This document shows, one piece after another, positions 1 through 8,477 of a stretch of DNA of 64,000 nucleotides. The notes under the pieces were generated by a model. That model was not told the DNA's origin, ran no database searches, and was given only the letters and a program-made list of their open reading frames with translations. This DNA is from Actinomycetota bacterium (GTDB lineage: Bacteria; Actinomycetota; Acidimicrobiia; Acidimicrobiales; Ilumatobacteraceae), in the NCBI GenBank assembly GCA_030645495.1, contig JAUSLV010000026.1, forward strand, positions 1 to 64,000, written 5' to 3'. How positions within the stretch are numbered: position 1 is the stretch's first letter; the number at the start of each line of letters is the position of its first letter. A program made the translations under genes and the position numbers.

Positions 1-196
1 CAGTCCTGACGGCGGCATCGACCGGTACACGCAGCTTCTGCTGGAGAGCATCGCAAAACTCTCCGGCCAGACGGAGGAGCTCAACCGGCGCTATGCCGCC
101 CTCGACAAGACGATCTGCCTCCTGACGCAGGCCTACGAGGCCAGCCTCAAGGCCGACCGGCAGGTGATGGGCGATCTTCTCGCCCAAGTCTGTCGG
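1..196. other. Left-edge fragment unrelated to the adjoining ligase gene
   Basis: The reverse-strand frame of the neighbouring acyl-CoA synthetase stays open to the edge, but its translation stops resembling the family at about 197-205. On the + strand, frame 2 from base 2 to about 190 reads as a plausible amphipathic helix rich in Leu, Glu, Lys and Ala (for example TQLLLESIAKLSGQTEELN at about 29-85) with no Pro or Gly breaks. This suggests the first ~200 bases belong to a different coding sequence joined here, either by assembly error or by rearrangement. The product of that fragment is not recognised. Confidence 0.4.
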
Positions 197-1303
197 ATCA
201 CCGTCATCGTCGAGGATCTTGAGCGTGGTGGTCTTCCACGGCCGGCCCACGCTGCCGGGCTTGCGCAGCCACTCCTCACCGGTGATGGTGCAGCCACCGC
301 CCTCGGTGCCGGCGTAGTACTCGGTGAGGACGGGTCCCCACCAGTCCAACATCGCCTGCTTGACGTGCTTCGGACACGGGGCGGCGCCGTGGACGATCGT
401 CCGGAGGCTCGACACGTCGTACTTCGCGCGCACCTCCTCCGGCAGTTCGAGCAGCCGCGAGAACTGGGTCGGGACCATGTGGGACTGGGTCACCCCGTGG
501 GCGTCGATGAGACGCAGCATCTCCTCCGGGGCCCACTTGTCCATGAGCACCACCGTCTGGCCCAGGTTGAGCGAGATGGCGACGAAGTTGAGCACGGCCG
601 TGTGGTAGAGCGGCGAGCCGCAGATGTGCACGTTGTCCGCGGCCTGGATGCCGAAGCCGGCGAAGAAGAAGTAGTTGGGAACCGTCACCTGGTCGGGAGA
701 GGCGCCGGTCAGCGGCCTGCGGACGCCCTTGGGGCGACCGGTGGTGCCGGAGGTATAGAGCATCGGGGCGCCGAGGGTGCGGCCCGACGGCAAGGGGTCC
801 TCCCCCTCGGCCGGGACGGCGAGCTCGGAGAGCGGCCGGAACCCCGGTACGTCGCCGATCGCGTAGCAGCGGGCGGGGTCGAGTCCGGCCTCGGCCGCGG
901 CGGTGGTGGCCACGTCGGCAAACCTCTCGTCGGCCACGAACACCGTCGAGCCCGAGTTCTCCAGGATGTAGGCCACCTCCGGCCCCGTCAGGTGCCAGTT
1001 GGCGGGGGCCACATAGAGACCGATCTCGAGGGCGGCGAAGTAGACCTCGAGGAACCCGATACTGTTCGGCGCCATCAGGACGATCCCGTCCCCGGCCCCC
1101 AGCCCCAGCGCGCGCAGGCCCCGCGCGTGGCCGTGCGCCGCGTCCACGAGTTCGCCGAAGGTCACCCGGCGACCGGAGGCCTCGATCACCGCGACGCGGT
1201 CCGGCTCGGCCTCGGCGATCCGGTAGACGCTGGTCACGTACTCCCCGGTCCGGTTGTTCAGGACTCCGGTCTCGGTGGGAATGGTGGGTGTGGGTGCGCT
1301 CAT
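197..1303 (-). CDS. Acyl-CoA synthetase (AMP-forming), C-terminally truncated
   Basis: ANL-superfamily ligase that would activate a carboxylic or fatty acid to acyl-AMP and then acyl-CoA. Visible motifs are the P-loop-like A3 motif YTSGTTGRPKGV (reverse strand of about 730-765) and the A5 motif EYYAGTEGGG (about 300-330), followed by GRPWKTTTLKILDDDGD. About 368 residues are recognisable. The family is usually 500-550, so the hinge and the C-terminal lid domain with the catalytic Lys are missing. The start at 1303 is supported by a leaderless-type -10 (TAGTCT, complement of 1310-1315) six bases upstream. The next gene on the same strand is an F420-type oxidoreductase, a common partner in actinobacterial lipid or steroid catabolism. 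Confidence 0.85.
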
Positions 1304-1348
1304 GACCCCAGACTAGAACGTGTTCCTGTCAGGGGTCCAGGGATTGCC

Positions 1349-2410
1349 TCAGTCCATCAACCGGCTCAGAGACTCGATCTCCTCCACCGAGCGGGCCGTC
1401 ACCACGAGCATGGTCACACCCGCGGCCTCCCACTCGGCGATCTGCGACCGCACCGAGTCCTCGTCGCCGATGATCGCGGTGGCCTCGACCATCTCGTCCG
1501 GGACCGCCGCCGCGGCCTCCTCCTTGCGCCCGGAGCGGAACAGCTCGGTGATGCGGTCGACGTCGTCGGCGAAGCCCATCCGGCGGAACGCCTCGGCGTG
1601 GAAGTTCTTCTCCTCCGCGCCCATGCCGCCGGCGTAGAGCGCGGTGAACGGCTTGTACGCGTCGAGGACCGCGCGCCTGTCGTCGGTGATGTGAAGCTGG
1701 CACAGGAACGCCACCTCGAAGTCCTCCCGGGTCCGCCGCGCGCCGGGTCGGGCGAAGCCCTCGTCGAGCCACGCGTTGAACTCGTGCGCGGTCCGCGGCG
1801 AGGCCAGGAACCCCAGCCACCCGTCCGCGATCTCGGCGGCGAGTGCCACGTTCTTGGGCCCCTCGGCCCCCAGCCAGATGGGCACGTCCTCGCGCAGCGG
1901 GTGGAGGATCGACTTGAGCGGTTTGCCCAGTCCGGAGGCGCCCGGCCCCTGGTACGGCAGGGCGTACGCGGGTCCGTCGGAGGTCACGGGGGCCTCGCGG
2001 CGGAGCACCGCGCGGATGATGTCGATGTACTCCCGCGTCCGGGCCAACGGCCTGGTGAACGGCTGGCCGTACCAGCCCTCCACCACCTGCGGGCCGCTGG
2101 CGCCGAGGCCGAGGATGAAGCGCCCCTCGGAAAGGTGGTCGAGCGTCATCGCCGCCATCGCCGTGGCCGCCGGCGTGCGCGCGCTCATCTGCACAATGCC
2201 GGTGCCGAGCCGGATCTTCGATGTGTTCGAGCCCCACCACGCCAGCGGCGTGAGCGCGTCGCTGCCGTACGCCTCGGCGGTCCAGACCGAGTCGAAGCCG
2301 AGGCGCTCGGCCTCGATGATCGCCTCGGTGGTGCCGGCGGGCGGGCCGCTGCCCCAGTAGCCGCTGTTGTAACCCAACTTGATGTCCCGGGGCTTGATGT
2401 CTCGTGCCAT
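1349..2410 (-). CDS. LLM-class F420-dependent oxidoreductase
   Basis: A 353-residue luciferase-like monooxygenase family protein, the type that uses coenzyme F420 in actinobacteria. The N terminus IKLGYNSGYWGSGPP, the segment GFDSVWTAEAYGSDALTPLAW and the block IRLGTGIVQMSARTPAATAM are typical of the TIM-barrel fold. Substrate cannot be told from sequence. The start at 2410 is preferred over longer frames because a -10 box TACGGT (complement of 2418-2423) lies exactly seven bases upstream, and a longer form would run antisense into the divergent GNAT gene. It lies 45 bp upstream of the acyl-CoA synthetase on the same strand and may share its pathway. Confidence 0.88.
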   Translation of the reverse strand: MARDIKPRDIKLGYNSGYWGSGPPAGTTEAIIEAERLGFDSVWTAEAYGSDALTPLAWWGSNTSKIRLGTGIVQMSARTPAATAMAAMTLDHLSEGRFILGLGASGPQVVEGWYGQPFTRPLARTREYIDIIRAVLRREAPVTSDGPAYALPYQGPGASGLGKPLKSILHPLREDVPIWLGAEGPKNVALAAEIADGWLGFLASPRTAHEFNAWLDEGFARPGARRTREDFEVAFLCQLHITDDRRAVLDAYKPFTALYAGGMGAEEKNFHAEAFRRMGFADDVDRITELFRSGRKEEAAAAVPDEMVEATAIIGDEDSVRSQIAEWEAAGVTMLVVTARSVEEIESLSRLMD

Positions 2411-2425
2411 ATGGTGCACCGTATG
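2408..2425. promoter_or_regulatory. Palindrome holding two divergent start codons and both -10 boxes
   Basis: The 18 bases catatggtgcaccgtatg are palindromic at 16 of 18 positions. The + strand carries TATGGT (2410-2415), seven bases before the ATG at 2423. The - strand carries TACGGT (complement of 2418-2423), seven bases before the ATG at 2410. Each -10 box therefore overlaps the other gene's start codon. The promoter reading is inference from spacing that recurs across the window. Confidence 0.6.
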
Positions 2426-3019
2426 CCCGAGCCGATCCGTGCTGCGACACGTGCCGACATTCCCGCCATCGCCCACACCTTGGCCGCCGCGTTCGCCGAC
2501 GATCCGGTGAAGCGGCACCTCACCGGCCTTGCCCATGTGCCGCCCGAGCGATCGCTTCCGTTCTTCGATGCGTTCACCCGCATCCAGATGGCGCACGAGC
2601 ACGTGTACGTCACCGAGGGCGGGCAGGCCGCGGCGCTGTGGTCGCCGCCGGGGGAGTGGAAGGTGCCGCTGTCGGCGCTCGCCCGCTGGTCGCCCCGCTT
2701 CCTGCGGATGTACGGCCGGCGGTTCCTGCCCAACTTGAAGGTGCTGCTCGCGCTGGAGAAGCTGCACCCCACCGAGCCGCACTACTACCTCGAATTCGTG
2801 GGTGTGCACCCCGATCATCAGGGCAGAGGGTTCGGCATCAGCTTGCTCGAACCGATGGTCGAGCGCGCCGACCGGGAAGGCGTGGGCATGTACCTGGAGA
2901 ACTCGAAGGAGAAGAACCTCGCGTTCTACGGCCGTCATGGGTTCCAGGTGCGAGCACAGACGCACCTGCCCGGGCGCAATGGCCCGCCCGCCTGGCTGAT
3001 GTGGCGCGACCCCAAGTAG
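2423..3019 (+). CDS. GNAT family N-acetyltransferase
   Basis: A 198-residue single-domain GCN5-related acetyltransferase. The acetyl-CoA binding motif A is seen in YLEFVGVHPDHQGRGFGISL, followed by the typical AFYGRHGFQV strand near the C terminus. The acceptor substrate is unknown. The start at 2423 is chosen over the ATG at 2411 because TATGGT at 2410-2415 sits seven bases upstream, matching the leaderless pattern. It is divergent from the LLM oxidoreductase with only 12 bp between the start codons, so the two are probably expressed from overlapping promoters. Confidence 0.85.
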   Translation: MPEPIRAATRADIPAIAHTLAAAFADDPVKRHLTGLAHVPPERSLPFFDAFTRIQMAHEHVYVTEGGQAAALWSPPGEWKVPLSALARWSPRFLRMYGRRFLPNLKVLLALEKLHPTEPHYYLEFVGVHPDHQGRGFGISLLEPMVERADREGVGMYLENSKEKNLAFYGRHGFQVRAQTHLPGRNGPPAWLMWRDPK

Positions 3020-3071
3020 TCATTCACGAGGTTTCCGGCGTGGGCAGGCCACGCCGAAACCCTCGGGAATG

Positions 3072-4289
3072 TCAGTGGCCGGGGTCGAAGGTGACGGGGA
3101 AGTGGGCGGGGCCGAAGATGCCCACGCCGTCGGGCTTCCAGGTGATCTCGCCGGCGCGGCGCAGGTTCGGCATCCGTTGCGCGAGCAGCGGCAACGCCTC
3201 CTGCAGCTCGGCGCGGGCCAACGCCTGACCGAGGCAGTAGTGGATGCCCGAGCCGAACGTGAGGTGCGGTTGGTCGCCGTGGTGGGCGGTGATGTCGAAC
3301 GTGTCGGGGTCGGTGAACACCGAGGCGTCCTTGTTCGACTCGGCCAGGCCGATGCCCACGAACGTGCCGGCGGGGAACAGCACGTCGCGGTAGACGATGT
3401 CGGTGCTGGCGAAGCGCATCGTGCCGCGCACTGCGCCGAAGAAGCGCAGCGTCTCCTCCACGGCCTTGGGGGCCAGCTCGGGTTGTTCGGCGAGCAGCTT
3501 CCACTGCTCGGGGAACTCGGCGAACAGCGAGAGCGCGCAGCCCAGCTGGTTGCGGGTGGTGTCGGTGCCACCGATGATCACGGCGTTCACCATCATCACC
3601 AGTTCCTCGTTGGTGAGCCGGTCGCCGGCCTCCTCGGCCGCGATCAGGTCGGTGAGCAGGTCGTCGGCCGGCTTGTTGCGGCGGTCGGCGATCAGCTGCG
3701 CCGTGTACTCGTCGAGTTCTTGCTGGGCCCGCATGATCGAGTCGAGCTTGCCGGCCATGTCGAGCGAGAAGATCTCGAGGATGTCGTTGGCCCAGCGGCT
3801 GAACAGTTGCCAGTCGCTCTTGGGTGCGCCCAGCAACTCACAGATGATCGGGATCGGATACGGCTCGCAGAGGTCGGCGGTGACGTCGGCGCGGCCGCTG
3901 GCGGCCACCTTGTCGACGAGACCCTTCACCACCTCGCGCATGAACGGCCGCAGCCGGTCGGCCTGCCGCGGCGAGAATGCGGGGGCCACCAGGCGGCGCA
4001 GGCGCAGGTGGGTGTCGCCCTCGGCGGAGAGGATGCTCTCGCGCTGGCGGCCGAGGAACTGCTCGTTGGTGATGCCCATGATCTCGCTGATGCGGCCGGC
4101 GGCGTTGTGCCACCGCTTGTCGCGCAGGATCGCCGTGGCGTCGTCGTAGTGCCACACGCTGTAGCCCACCAGGTTGCGCACCAGCCACACGTCGTCGGGG
4201 AACTCCATCCGCTCGGTGAACCGGCGGGCGCGCGACCCGTCGGCCATGGTGATCATCGGCAAGTCGAGGTCGCTGGCAAGCGTGGGCAT
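3072..4289 (-). CDS. Cytochrome P450
   Basis: A 405-residue soluble bacterial P450 of normal length. The I-helix motif GGTDTTRNQL, the K-helix ETLR and the heme-binding loop FGSGIHYCLGQALAR with the ligand Cys near residue 352 are all present. Such enzymes hydroxylate hydrophobic substrates using electrons from a ferredoxin and reductase, and neither partner lies nearby. The start at 4289 has TAACGT (complement of 4297-4302) seven bases upstream. It lies 68 bp downstream of ald on the same strand. A longer open frame continues upstream but only in antisense to ald. The substrate is unknown. Confidence 0.93.
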   Translation of the reverse strand: MPTLASDLDLPMITMADGSRARRFTERMEFPDDVWLVRNLVGYSVWHYDDATAILRDKRWHNAAGRISEIMGITNEQFLGRQRESILSAEGDTHLRLRRLVAPAFSPRQADRLRPFMREVVKGLVDKVAASGRADVTADLCEPYPIPIICELLGAPKSDWQLFSRWANDILEIFSLDMAGKLDSIMRAQQELDEYTAQLIADRRNKPADDLLTDLIAAEEAGDRLTNEELVMMVNAVIIGGTDTTRNQLGCALSLFAEFPEQWKLLAEQPELAPKAVEETLRFFGAVRGTMRFASTDIVYRDVLFPAGTFVGIGLAESNKDASVFTDPDTFDITAHHGDQPHLTFGSGIHYCLGQALARAELQEALPLLAQRMPNLRRAGEITWKPDGVGIFGPAHFPVTFDPGH

Positions 4290-4357
4290 GCCGCGCACGT
4301 TATGCGGCACGGCGGCCGTACTTCGTGTCGGGAGTCGTGTCGGGCGCAGTGCCGGCG

Positions 4358-5491
4358 TCAGCCGCGCAGTGCGGTGAGCGGGTCGACGGCGGCGACGTCG
4401 AGAAACTCGGCCACCGGGCGGTTGGTGACGTGCCCGGCGTGCGTGTTGAGGCCGAGGGCCAGCGCTCCGTCGCGTGTGCACGCGCCGGCAACGCCGTATT
4501 GCGCCAACTCGAGCTGGTACGGCAGGGTCGCGTTGGTGAGCGCGTACGTGCTGGTGTGCGGCACCGCGCCGGGCATGTTGCCCACGGCATAGTGCAGCAC
4601 GCCGTGCAGTTCGTACACGGGCTCGGCGTGGGTGGTCTCGTGGATCGTCTCGATGCAGCCACCCTGATCCACGGCGACGTCCACGATGACGGCGCCCTTC
4701 TTCATCGAGCGCACCATGTCCTCGCTCACCACGACGGGGGCTCGGCCACCGGCCACCAACACGGCGCCGATCACGAGATCGGCATCGGCCAGGTTGCGCT
4801 CGAGCGCACCGCGGTTGGAGGCGAGCGTGACGATGCGGCCCTTGTTGATCTGGTCGACCCAACGCAGGCGGTCGAGGTTCCTGTCGAACAGCACCACCTC
4901 GGCCTCCATGCCGGCCGCGATCCAGGCCGAGTTCCAGCCCACGTTGCCCGCGCCGAGCACCACCACCTTGGCGGGCTGCACGCCGGGCGCGCCGCCCATC
5001 AGCACGCCGCGGCCCCCGTTGTGCCGCTCGAGGTAATGCGCTCCCATCTGCGGGGCGAGGCGACCGGCCACTTCGCTCATCGGCGCCAGCAGCGGCAGCG
5101 CGCCGCCGGGCAGCTGCACCGTCTCGTAGGCGATCGAGGTGGTACCCGAGTCGATCAGCGCCTTCGCCACTGCCGGGTAGGCGGCGAGGTGGAGGTAGGT
5201 GAACAGCGTGAGATCGGGGCGCAGGAAGCCGAACTCCTCGGCCTTGGGCTCCTTCACCTTCACCACCATCTGCTGCGCCCACGCGTCGGCGGCGGTGGGC
5301 ACGATGGTGGCACCGGCGGCGCGGTAGTCGTCGTCGCTGAAGCTGGCGCCCTCGCCGGCCCCGGCCTGCACGAACACGCCCACGCCGTGGCGCTCGAACT
5401 CGCGCACACCGTCGGGCGTCATCGCCACGCGGTACTCCTGGACCTTGATCTCCTTGGGAACTCCGACAGTCGTGATGGCGCTCGTGATCAT
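4358..5491 (-). CDS. ald: Alanine dehydrogenase
   Basis: Catalyses NAD-dependent reversible deamination of L-alanine to pyruvate and ammonia. The 377-residue protein has the N-terminal VGVPKEIKVQEYRVAMTP signature, the catalytic-domain KVKEP segment and the Rossmann dinucleotide motif VVLGAGNVGWNSAWIAAGM. Length fits the family (about 370). It is divergent from a small Lrp-type regulator across 62 bp that hold a 14-bp palindrome, the arrangement known for ald-aldR in other actinobacteria. The start MITSAITTVGVPKEIK is chosen because it begins the conserved domain; the upstream in-frame extension would cross the promoter region. Confidence 0.94.
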   Translation of the reverse strand: MITSAITTVGVPKEIKVQEYRVAMTPDGVREFERHGVGVFVQAGAGEGASFSDDDYRAAGATIVPTAADAWAQQMVVKVKEPKAEEFGFLRPDLTLFTYLHLAAYPAVAKALIDSGTTSIAYETVQLPGGALPLLAPMSEVAGRLAPQMGAHYLERHNGGRGVLMGGAPGVQPAKVVVLGAGNVGWNSAWIAAGMEAEVVLFDRNLDRLRWVDQINKGRIVTLASNRGALERNLADADLVIGAVLVAGGRAPVVVSEDMVRSMKKGAVIVDVAVDQGGCIETIHETTHAEPVYELHGVLHYAVGNMPGAVPHTSTYALTNATLPYQLELAQYGVAGACTRDGALALGLNTHAGHVTNRPVAEFLDVAAVDPLTALRG

Positions 5492-5515
5492 GTGAGCATC
5501 ATGGGCCACGGCCGA

Positions 5516-5529
5516 CCGTTGATCAACGG
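5516..5529. promoter_or_regulatory. 14-bp palindromic operator between ald and lrp-type regulator
   Basis: CCGTTGATCAACGG is a perfect palindrome placed almost midway between the ald start (5491) and the regulator start (5554). The regulator's probable -10 (CAGACT, 5542-5547) is 12 bp to its right and a possible ald -10 (CATGAT on the complement) lies to its left. It would therefore cover the -35 region of both promoters. Lrp/AsnC dimers bind such dyads. The assignment to this regulator is inference from position. Confidence 0.6.
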
Positions 5530-5553
5530 ATGCTTCAGTGGCAGACTGGGCAC

Positions 5554-6000
5554 ATGGCCGACGAAACACAGGCACTCGACACTATCGACCGACGAATCAT
5601 CGGCGTCCTCCGCAAGGAGGGCCGGATCAGTTGGAAGGAACTCTCCGATCGCGTGCACCTGGCCCCGTCGTCGGTGGCCGACCGGGTGCGGCGGCTGGAG
5701 GCGGCGGGGGTGATCGGCGGCTATACCGCGATGATCGACCCGGCCGCGCTGGGGCGTGGTGTGCGCGCCGTGGTGGATGTGGCGCTGCCGCCCGGTGCCG
5801 ACCCGGCGTCGTTCGAGGCGCGGCTGGCCGAGCGCGAAGAGGTGGAGTTGGCGATGTACGTCACCGGCCCGGCCGACTACACGATCATCGTCGACTGTGC
5901 CGGGGCGGAGGGGCTCGACTCGTTCATCCGCTGGCTGAAGGCCGATGCCGGCGTGGCTCGCACCGAGAGCAAGTTCGTGCTGCGCCCGATCCCGGTGTGA
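5554..6000 (+). CDS. Lrp/AsnC family transcriptional regulator (AldR-like)
   Basis: A 148-residue feast/famine regulator. The N-terminal HTH (RIIGVLRKEGRISWKELSDR, then LAPSSVADRVRRLEAAGVI) is followed by an RAM/AsnC effector domain containing AMYVTGPADYTIIV. Its divergent position next to ald points to control of alanine dehydrogenase, with alanine or a related amino acid as effector. The start at 5554 has a CAGACT box six bases upstream, a variant -10 also seen before the YgfZ gene. Longer in-frame starts would overlap this promoter. Confidence 0.88.
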   Translation: MADETQALDTIDRRIIGVLRKEGRISWKELSDRVHLAPSSVADRVRRLEAAGVIGGYTAMIDPAALGRGVRAVVDVALPPGADPASFEARLAEREEVELAMYVTGPADYTIIVDCAGAEGLDSFIRWLKADAGVARTESKFVLRPIPV

Positions 6001-6044
6001 GCCGGCCGCCGGCCGCCGCCCCCGTCCGGCGGCCCCCGGCCCCC

Positions 6045-6072
6045 GTCCGCCGTCCGCCGTCCGACGTCCGAC
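6045..6072. repeat. Four tandem GTCCG[C/A]C heptamers
   Basis: Four perfect or near-perfect 7-bp units (gtccgcc twice, then gtccgac twice) lie in the pyrimidine-rich stretch just after the Lrp gene. They do not encode a protein in any supported frame. This is a candidate variable-number tandem repeat. Confidence 0.7.
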
Positions 6073-6126
6073 GATGCTCGCGCGGCCTGGCGCGGCCCAC
6101 TCGCCGCAGGCGCACATATTGGCGCT

Positions 6127-6289
6127 CGTCTCGTCGTTCCGATTTCGAATTGCCCGCCGGTGGTGCTGTTCGCCGCGCTGCCGCACCGCCGCCCCGGCCC
6201 GCACCCGGCATCCGGCCCGCACCCGGCATCCAGGCCGCCCCCTGCCCTTGCCCTCGCCCTGCCCAATTCGAAATCGGAACGACGAGACG
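6127..6289. repeat. 26-bp perfect inverted repeat pair in a 418-bp intergenic region
   Basis: Arms at 6127-6152 and 6264-6289 are exact reverse complements over 26 bp and enclose 111 bp. The arm core GATTTCGAATTG is much more AT-rich than its surroundings. The enclosed DNA is over 75 percent C+G with a strong C bias and has two tandem 18-bp units (6194-6211 and 6212-6229). No coding capacity with normal codon use is seen inside. It could be a non-autonomous mobile element (MITE-like), a large RNA hairpin or a protein-binding pair. The rest of 6001-6418 holds only low-complexity C-rich sequence and the ALDH promoter. Confidence 0.65.
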
Positions 6290-6418
6290 GGACGCAAAGA
6301 TGGCTGCCGGCCCTGACTGCCTGCCCGCCCGCCTGCCCGCCCCGCCCCGTCCCGTCCCACCCGGCCCCCCGCCACCCGCCGCCGACCCGGCGACGGCGCC
6401 GTGGCTACCATCGCAGGC

Positions 6419-7846
6419 ATGAAGAGCTTCAAGAACTTCGTCAATGGACAGCACGTCGACGCGGCTGATGGTCGCACCACCAACGTGGTCAACCCGGCCA
6501 CCGGCCAGGCGTACGCGACGGCCCCGCTGTCGGCCCAGGCCGATGTCGATGCGGCGATGAGCGCCGCCGCCACCGCCTACGAGGACTGGCGCGACACCAC
6601 GCCCAGCGAACGCTCGCTGGCCCTGTTCCGCATCGCCGACGCGGTGGAGGCCCGCGCCGAGGAGCTGATCGCGCTGGAGGTGGAGAACTGCGGCAAGCCG
6701 GCGCACCTCACTCGCAGCGAGGAGATCCCGCCGATGGTGGACCAGATCCGTTTCTTCGCCACCGCCGCTCGCCACCTCGAGGGCAAGAGCACCGGCGAGT
6801 ACATGCGCGGCATGACCAGCATGATCCGTCGCGAGAGCATCGGCGTGTGCGCCCAGGTGGCCCCGTGGAACTACCCGATGATGATGGCCGTCTGGAAGTT
6901 CGCGCCGGCGCTCGCCGCAGGCAACACCGTCGTGCTGAAGCCCAGCGACACCACACCGGCCACCACCGGCCTGCTCGCCGAGATCGCCGCCGAGTTCCTG
7001 CCTGCCGGCGTGTTCAACGTGATCTGCGGCGACCGCGACACGGGGCGCAACATGGTGCTGCACGACACGCCGGCGATGGTCAGCATCACCGGCTCGGTGC
7101 GCGCCGGCATGCAGGTGGCCGAGGCCGCCTCGCACAGCCTGAAGCGTGTGCACCTCGAGCTCGGTGGCAAGGCCCCGGTGGTGGTGTTCGACGACGCCGA
7201 CATCGAGGCGGCGGCCGAGGGCATTGCCATTGCCGGCTACTTCAACGCCGGCCAGGACTGCACTGCCGCCACCCGCGTGATCGTCGCGCCCGGCGCGTAC
7301 GACGATTTCGTGGCTGCGTTGGCCGAGCAGGCGAAGGGCATTCGTACCGGGGCCACCGACGACGAGGATGTGCTCTTCGGGCCGGTGAACAACCCGAACC
7401 AGCTGGCCCACGTGAGCGGCCTGGTGAACCGTGCCCCGGCGCACGCGAACGTGGTGGCCGGTGGCAGTGCGGTCGGCGGCGACGGCTACTTCTTCCAGCC
7501 GACGGTGATCGCCGACCTGCGCCAGGACGACGAGATGATCCAGAACGAGATCTTCGGCCCGGTGATCACGGTGCAGAAGTTCACCGACGAGGACGAGGCC
7601 GTGCGCTGGGCCAACGGCGTGGACTACGGCCTGGCCAGCAGCGTCTGGACGCGCGACTTCGGCCGCGCAATGCGCATGGCGAAGCGGCTCGACTTCGGCT
7701 GCGTGTGGATCAACACCCACATCCCGCTGGTGGCCGAGATGCCCCACGGCGGCTACAAGAAGTCGGGCTACGGCAAGGATCTGTCGGCCTACGCGCTCGA
7801 CGACTACACGCGCATCAAGCACGTGATGGCCAATATCAACAGTTAG
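6419..7846 (+). CDS. Aldehyde dehydrogenase, gamma-aminobutyraldehyde type
   Basis: A 475-residue NAD(P)-dependent aldehyde dehydrogenase. Catalytic residues visible are Asn151 (PWNYP), Glu247 (LELGG) and Cys281 (GQDCTAA), and the N terminus [15 protein letters not shown] is typical of the PatD/Prr branch that oxidises 4-aminobutanal to GABA in putrescine breakdown. The neighbouring Pot-type transporter supports a polyamine role, though betaine aldehyde is an alternative substrate. The start at 6419 has TACCAT (6406-6411) seven bases upstream, so the ATG at 6401 is rejected. Its stop overlaps the convergent Lrp gene by four bases. Confidence 0.88.
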   Translation: MKSFKNFVNGQHVDAADGRTTNVVNPATGQAYATAPLSAQADVDAAMSAAATAYEDWRDTTPSERSLALFRIADAVEARAEELIALEVENCGKPAHLTRSEEIPPMVDQIRFFATAARHLEGKSTGEYMRGMTSMIRRESIGVCAQVAPWNYPMMMAVWKFAPALAAGNTVVLKPSDTTPATTGLLAEIAAEFLPAGVFNVICGDRDTGRNMVLHDTPAMVSITGSVRAGMQVAEAASHSLKRVHLELGGKAPVVVFDDADIEAAAEGIAIAGYFNAGQDCTAATRVIVAPGAYDDFVAALAEQAKGIRTGATDDEDVLFGPVNNPNQLAHVSGLVNRAPAHANVVAGGSAVGGDGYFFQPTVIADLRQDDEMIQNEIFGPVITVQKFTDEDEAVRWANGVDYGLASSVWTRDFGRAMRMAKRLDFGCVWINTHIPLVAEMPHGGYKKSGYGKDLSAYALDDYTRIKHVMANINS

Positions 7847-8301
7847 TGGGCGCCCCAGGTGAACGTCTGCTTCACCAGGTCGAGGTAGATGAACGTCTCG
7901 GTGGTGCGCACGCCAGGCACCGCGCGGACGCGGTTCGTAAGGTCGAGCAGCGCGCCGTCATCGGACACCACCACCTCGGCCATCAGGTCGTACGACCCGG
8001 CGGTCACCACGAGGTAGTCGATGTCGGGCATCGCCTGCAGCGTCTTGGCGATGTCGTCGGTGGGGCCTTCGGTACGCACGCCGATCATCGCCATCCGCCG
8101 ATACCCGTGCGCGAGCGGGTTGGTGACGGCCACCACCTGCATCACGCCGGAGTCGATCAGCCGCTGCACACGCTGACGGGCGGCCGCCTCGGAGAGGCCG
8201 ACCGCGGCGCCGAGGCGGGTGTACGGCACGCGACCGTCTCGCTGCAGTTCCTCGATGATCGCCTTGTCGGTCTCGTCGATGTTGGTGCCAGTGCGATCCA
8301 T
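7843..8301 (-). CDS. Lrp/AsnC family transcriptional regulator
   Basis: A 152-residue regulator with an N-terminal HTH ([20 protein letters not shown], then [19 protein letters not shown]) and a C-terminal RAM domain ([17 protein letters not shown]). It lies between the aldehyde dehydrogenase (convergent) and the Pot transporter (divergent, 176 bp), so it probably controls the transporter and perhaps the dehydrogenase in response to an amino acid or amine. The start [13 protein letters not shown] at 8301 begins the conserved domain. The upstream extension is Arg-rich and crosses the promoter region. Confidence 0.87.
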   Translation of the reverse strand: MDRTGTNIDETDKAIIEELQRDGRVPYTRLGAAVGLSEAAARQRVQRLIDSGVMQVVAVTNPLAHGYRRMAMIGVRTEGPTDDIAKTLQAMPDIDYLVVTAGSYDLMAEVVVSDDGALLDLTNRVRAVPGVRTTETFIYLDLVKQTFTWGAH

Positions 8302-8423
8302 CGGTACGGATCCTTGCGCCCGAACCGGCGGATCGCAAGGGAATCCGTCGCGCGAAGTCGTAAAGCTGTCGTGATCGGTCGTGGGCGTCCGCCTTGTGGT
8401 CCGAGCGGTTCGTCGGCTATGTC

Positions 8424-8477
8424 TATAGTTCCTATGCCTCGGCGACCCAACGGCGGGGATCAATCAGGGGGAACAAC
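8424..8477 (+). promoter_or_regulatory. Promoter -10 and Shine-Dalgarno leader of the pot operon
   Basis: A TATAGT hexamer at 8424-8429 is a good -10 box. It is followed by a ~40-base leader and a strong ribosome binding site (AGGGGGA, about 8466-8472) six bases before the GTG at 8478. Unlike most genes in this window, this operon appears to have a leader with a classical ribosome binding site. No clear -35 was found. Confidence 0.5.

Noticed and set aside
164-2422. Long + frame upstream of and in phase with the GNAT gene
   Set aside because: Up to 2422 it is antisense to the ligase and LLM genes; the GNAT start at 2423 is fixed by its -10 box.
6127-6289. Inverted repeat considered as a transcription terminator for the Lrp gene
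   Set aside because: Arms are 111 bp apart and no T tract follows either arm.
8302-8477. Riboswitch upstream of the pot operon
   Set aside because: The predicted leader is only about 40 bases and shows no stable multi-helix fold or known motif.
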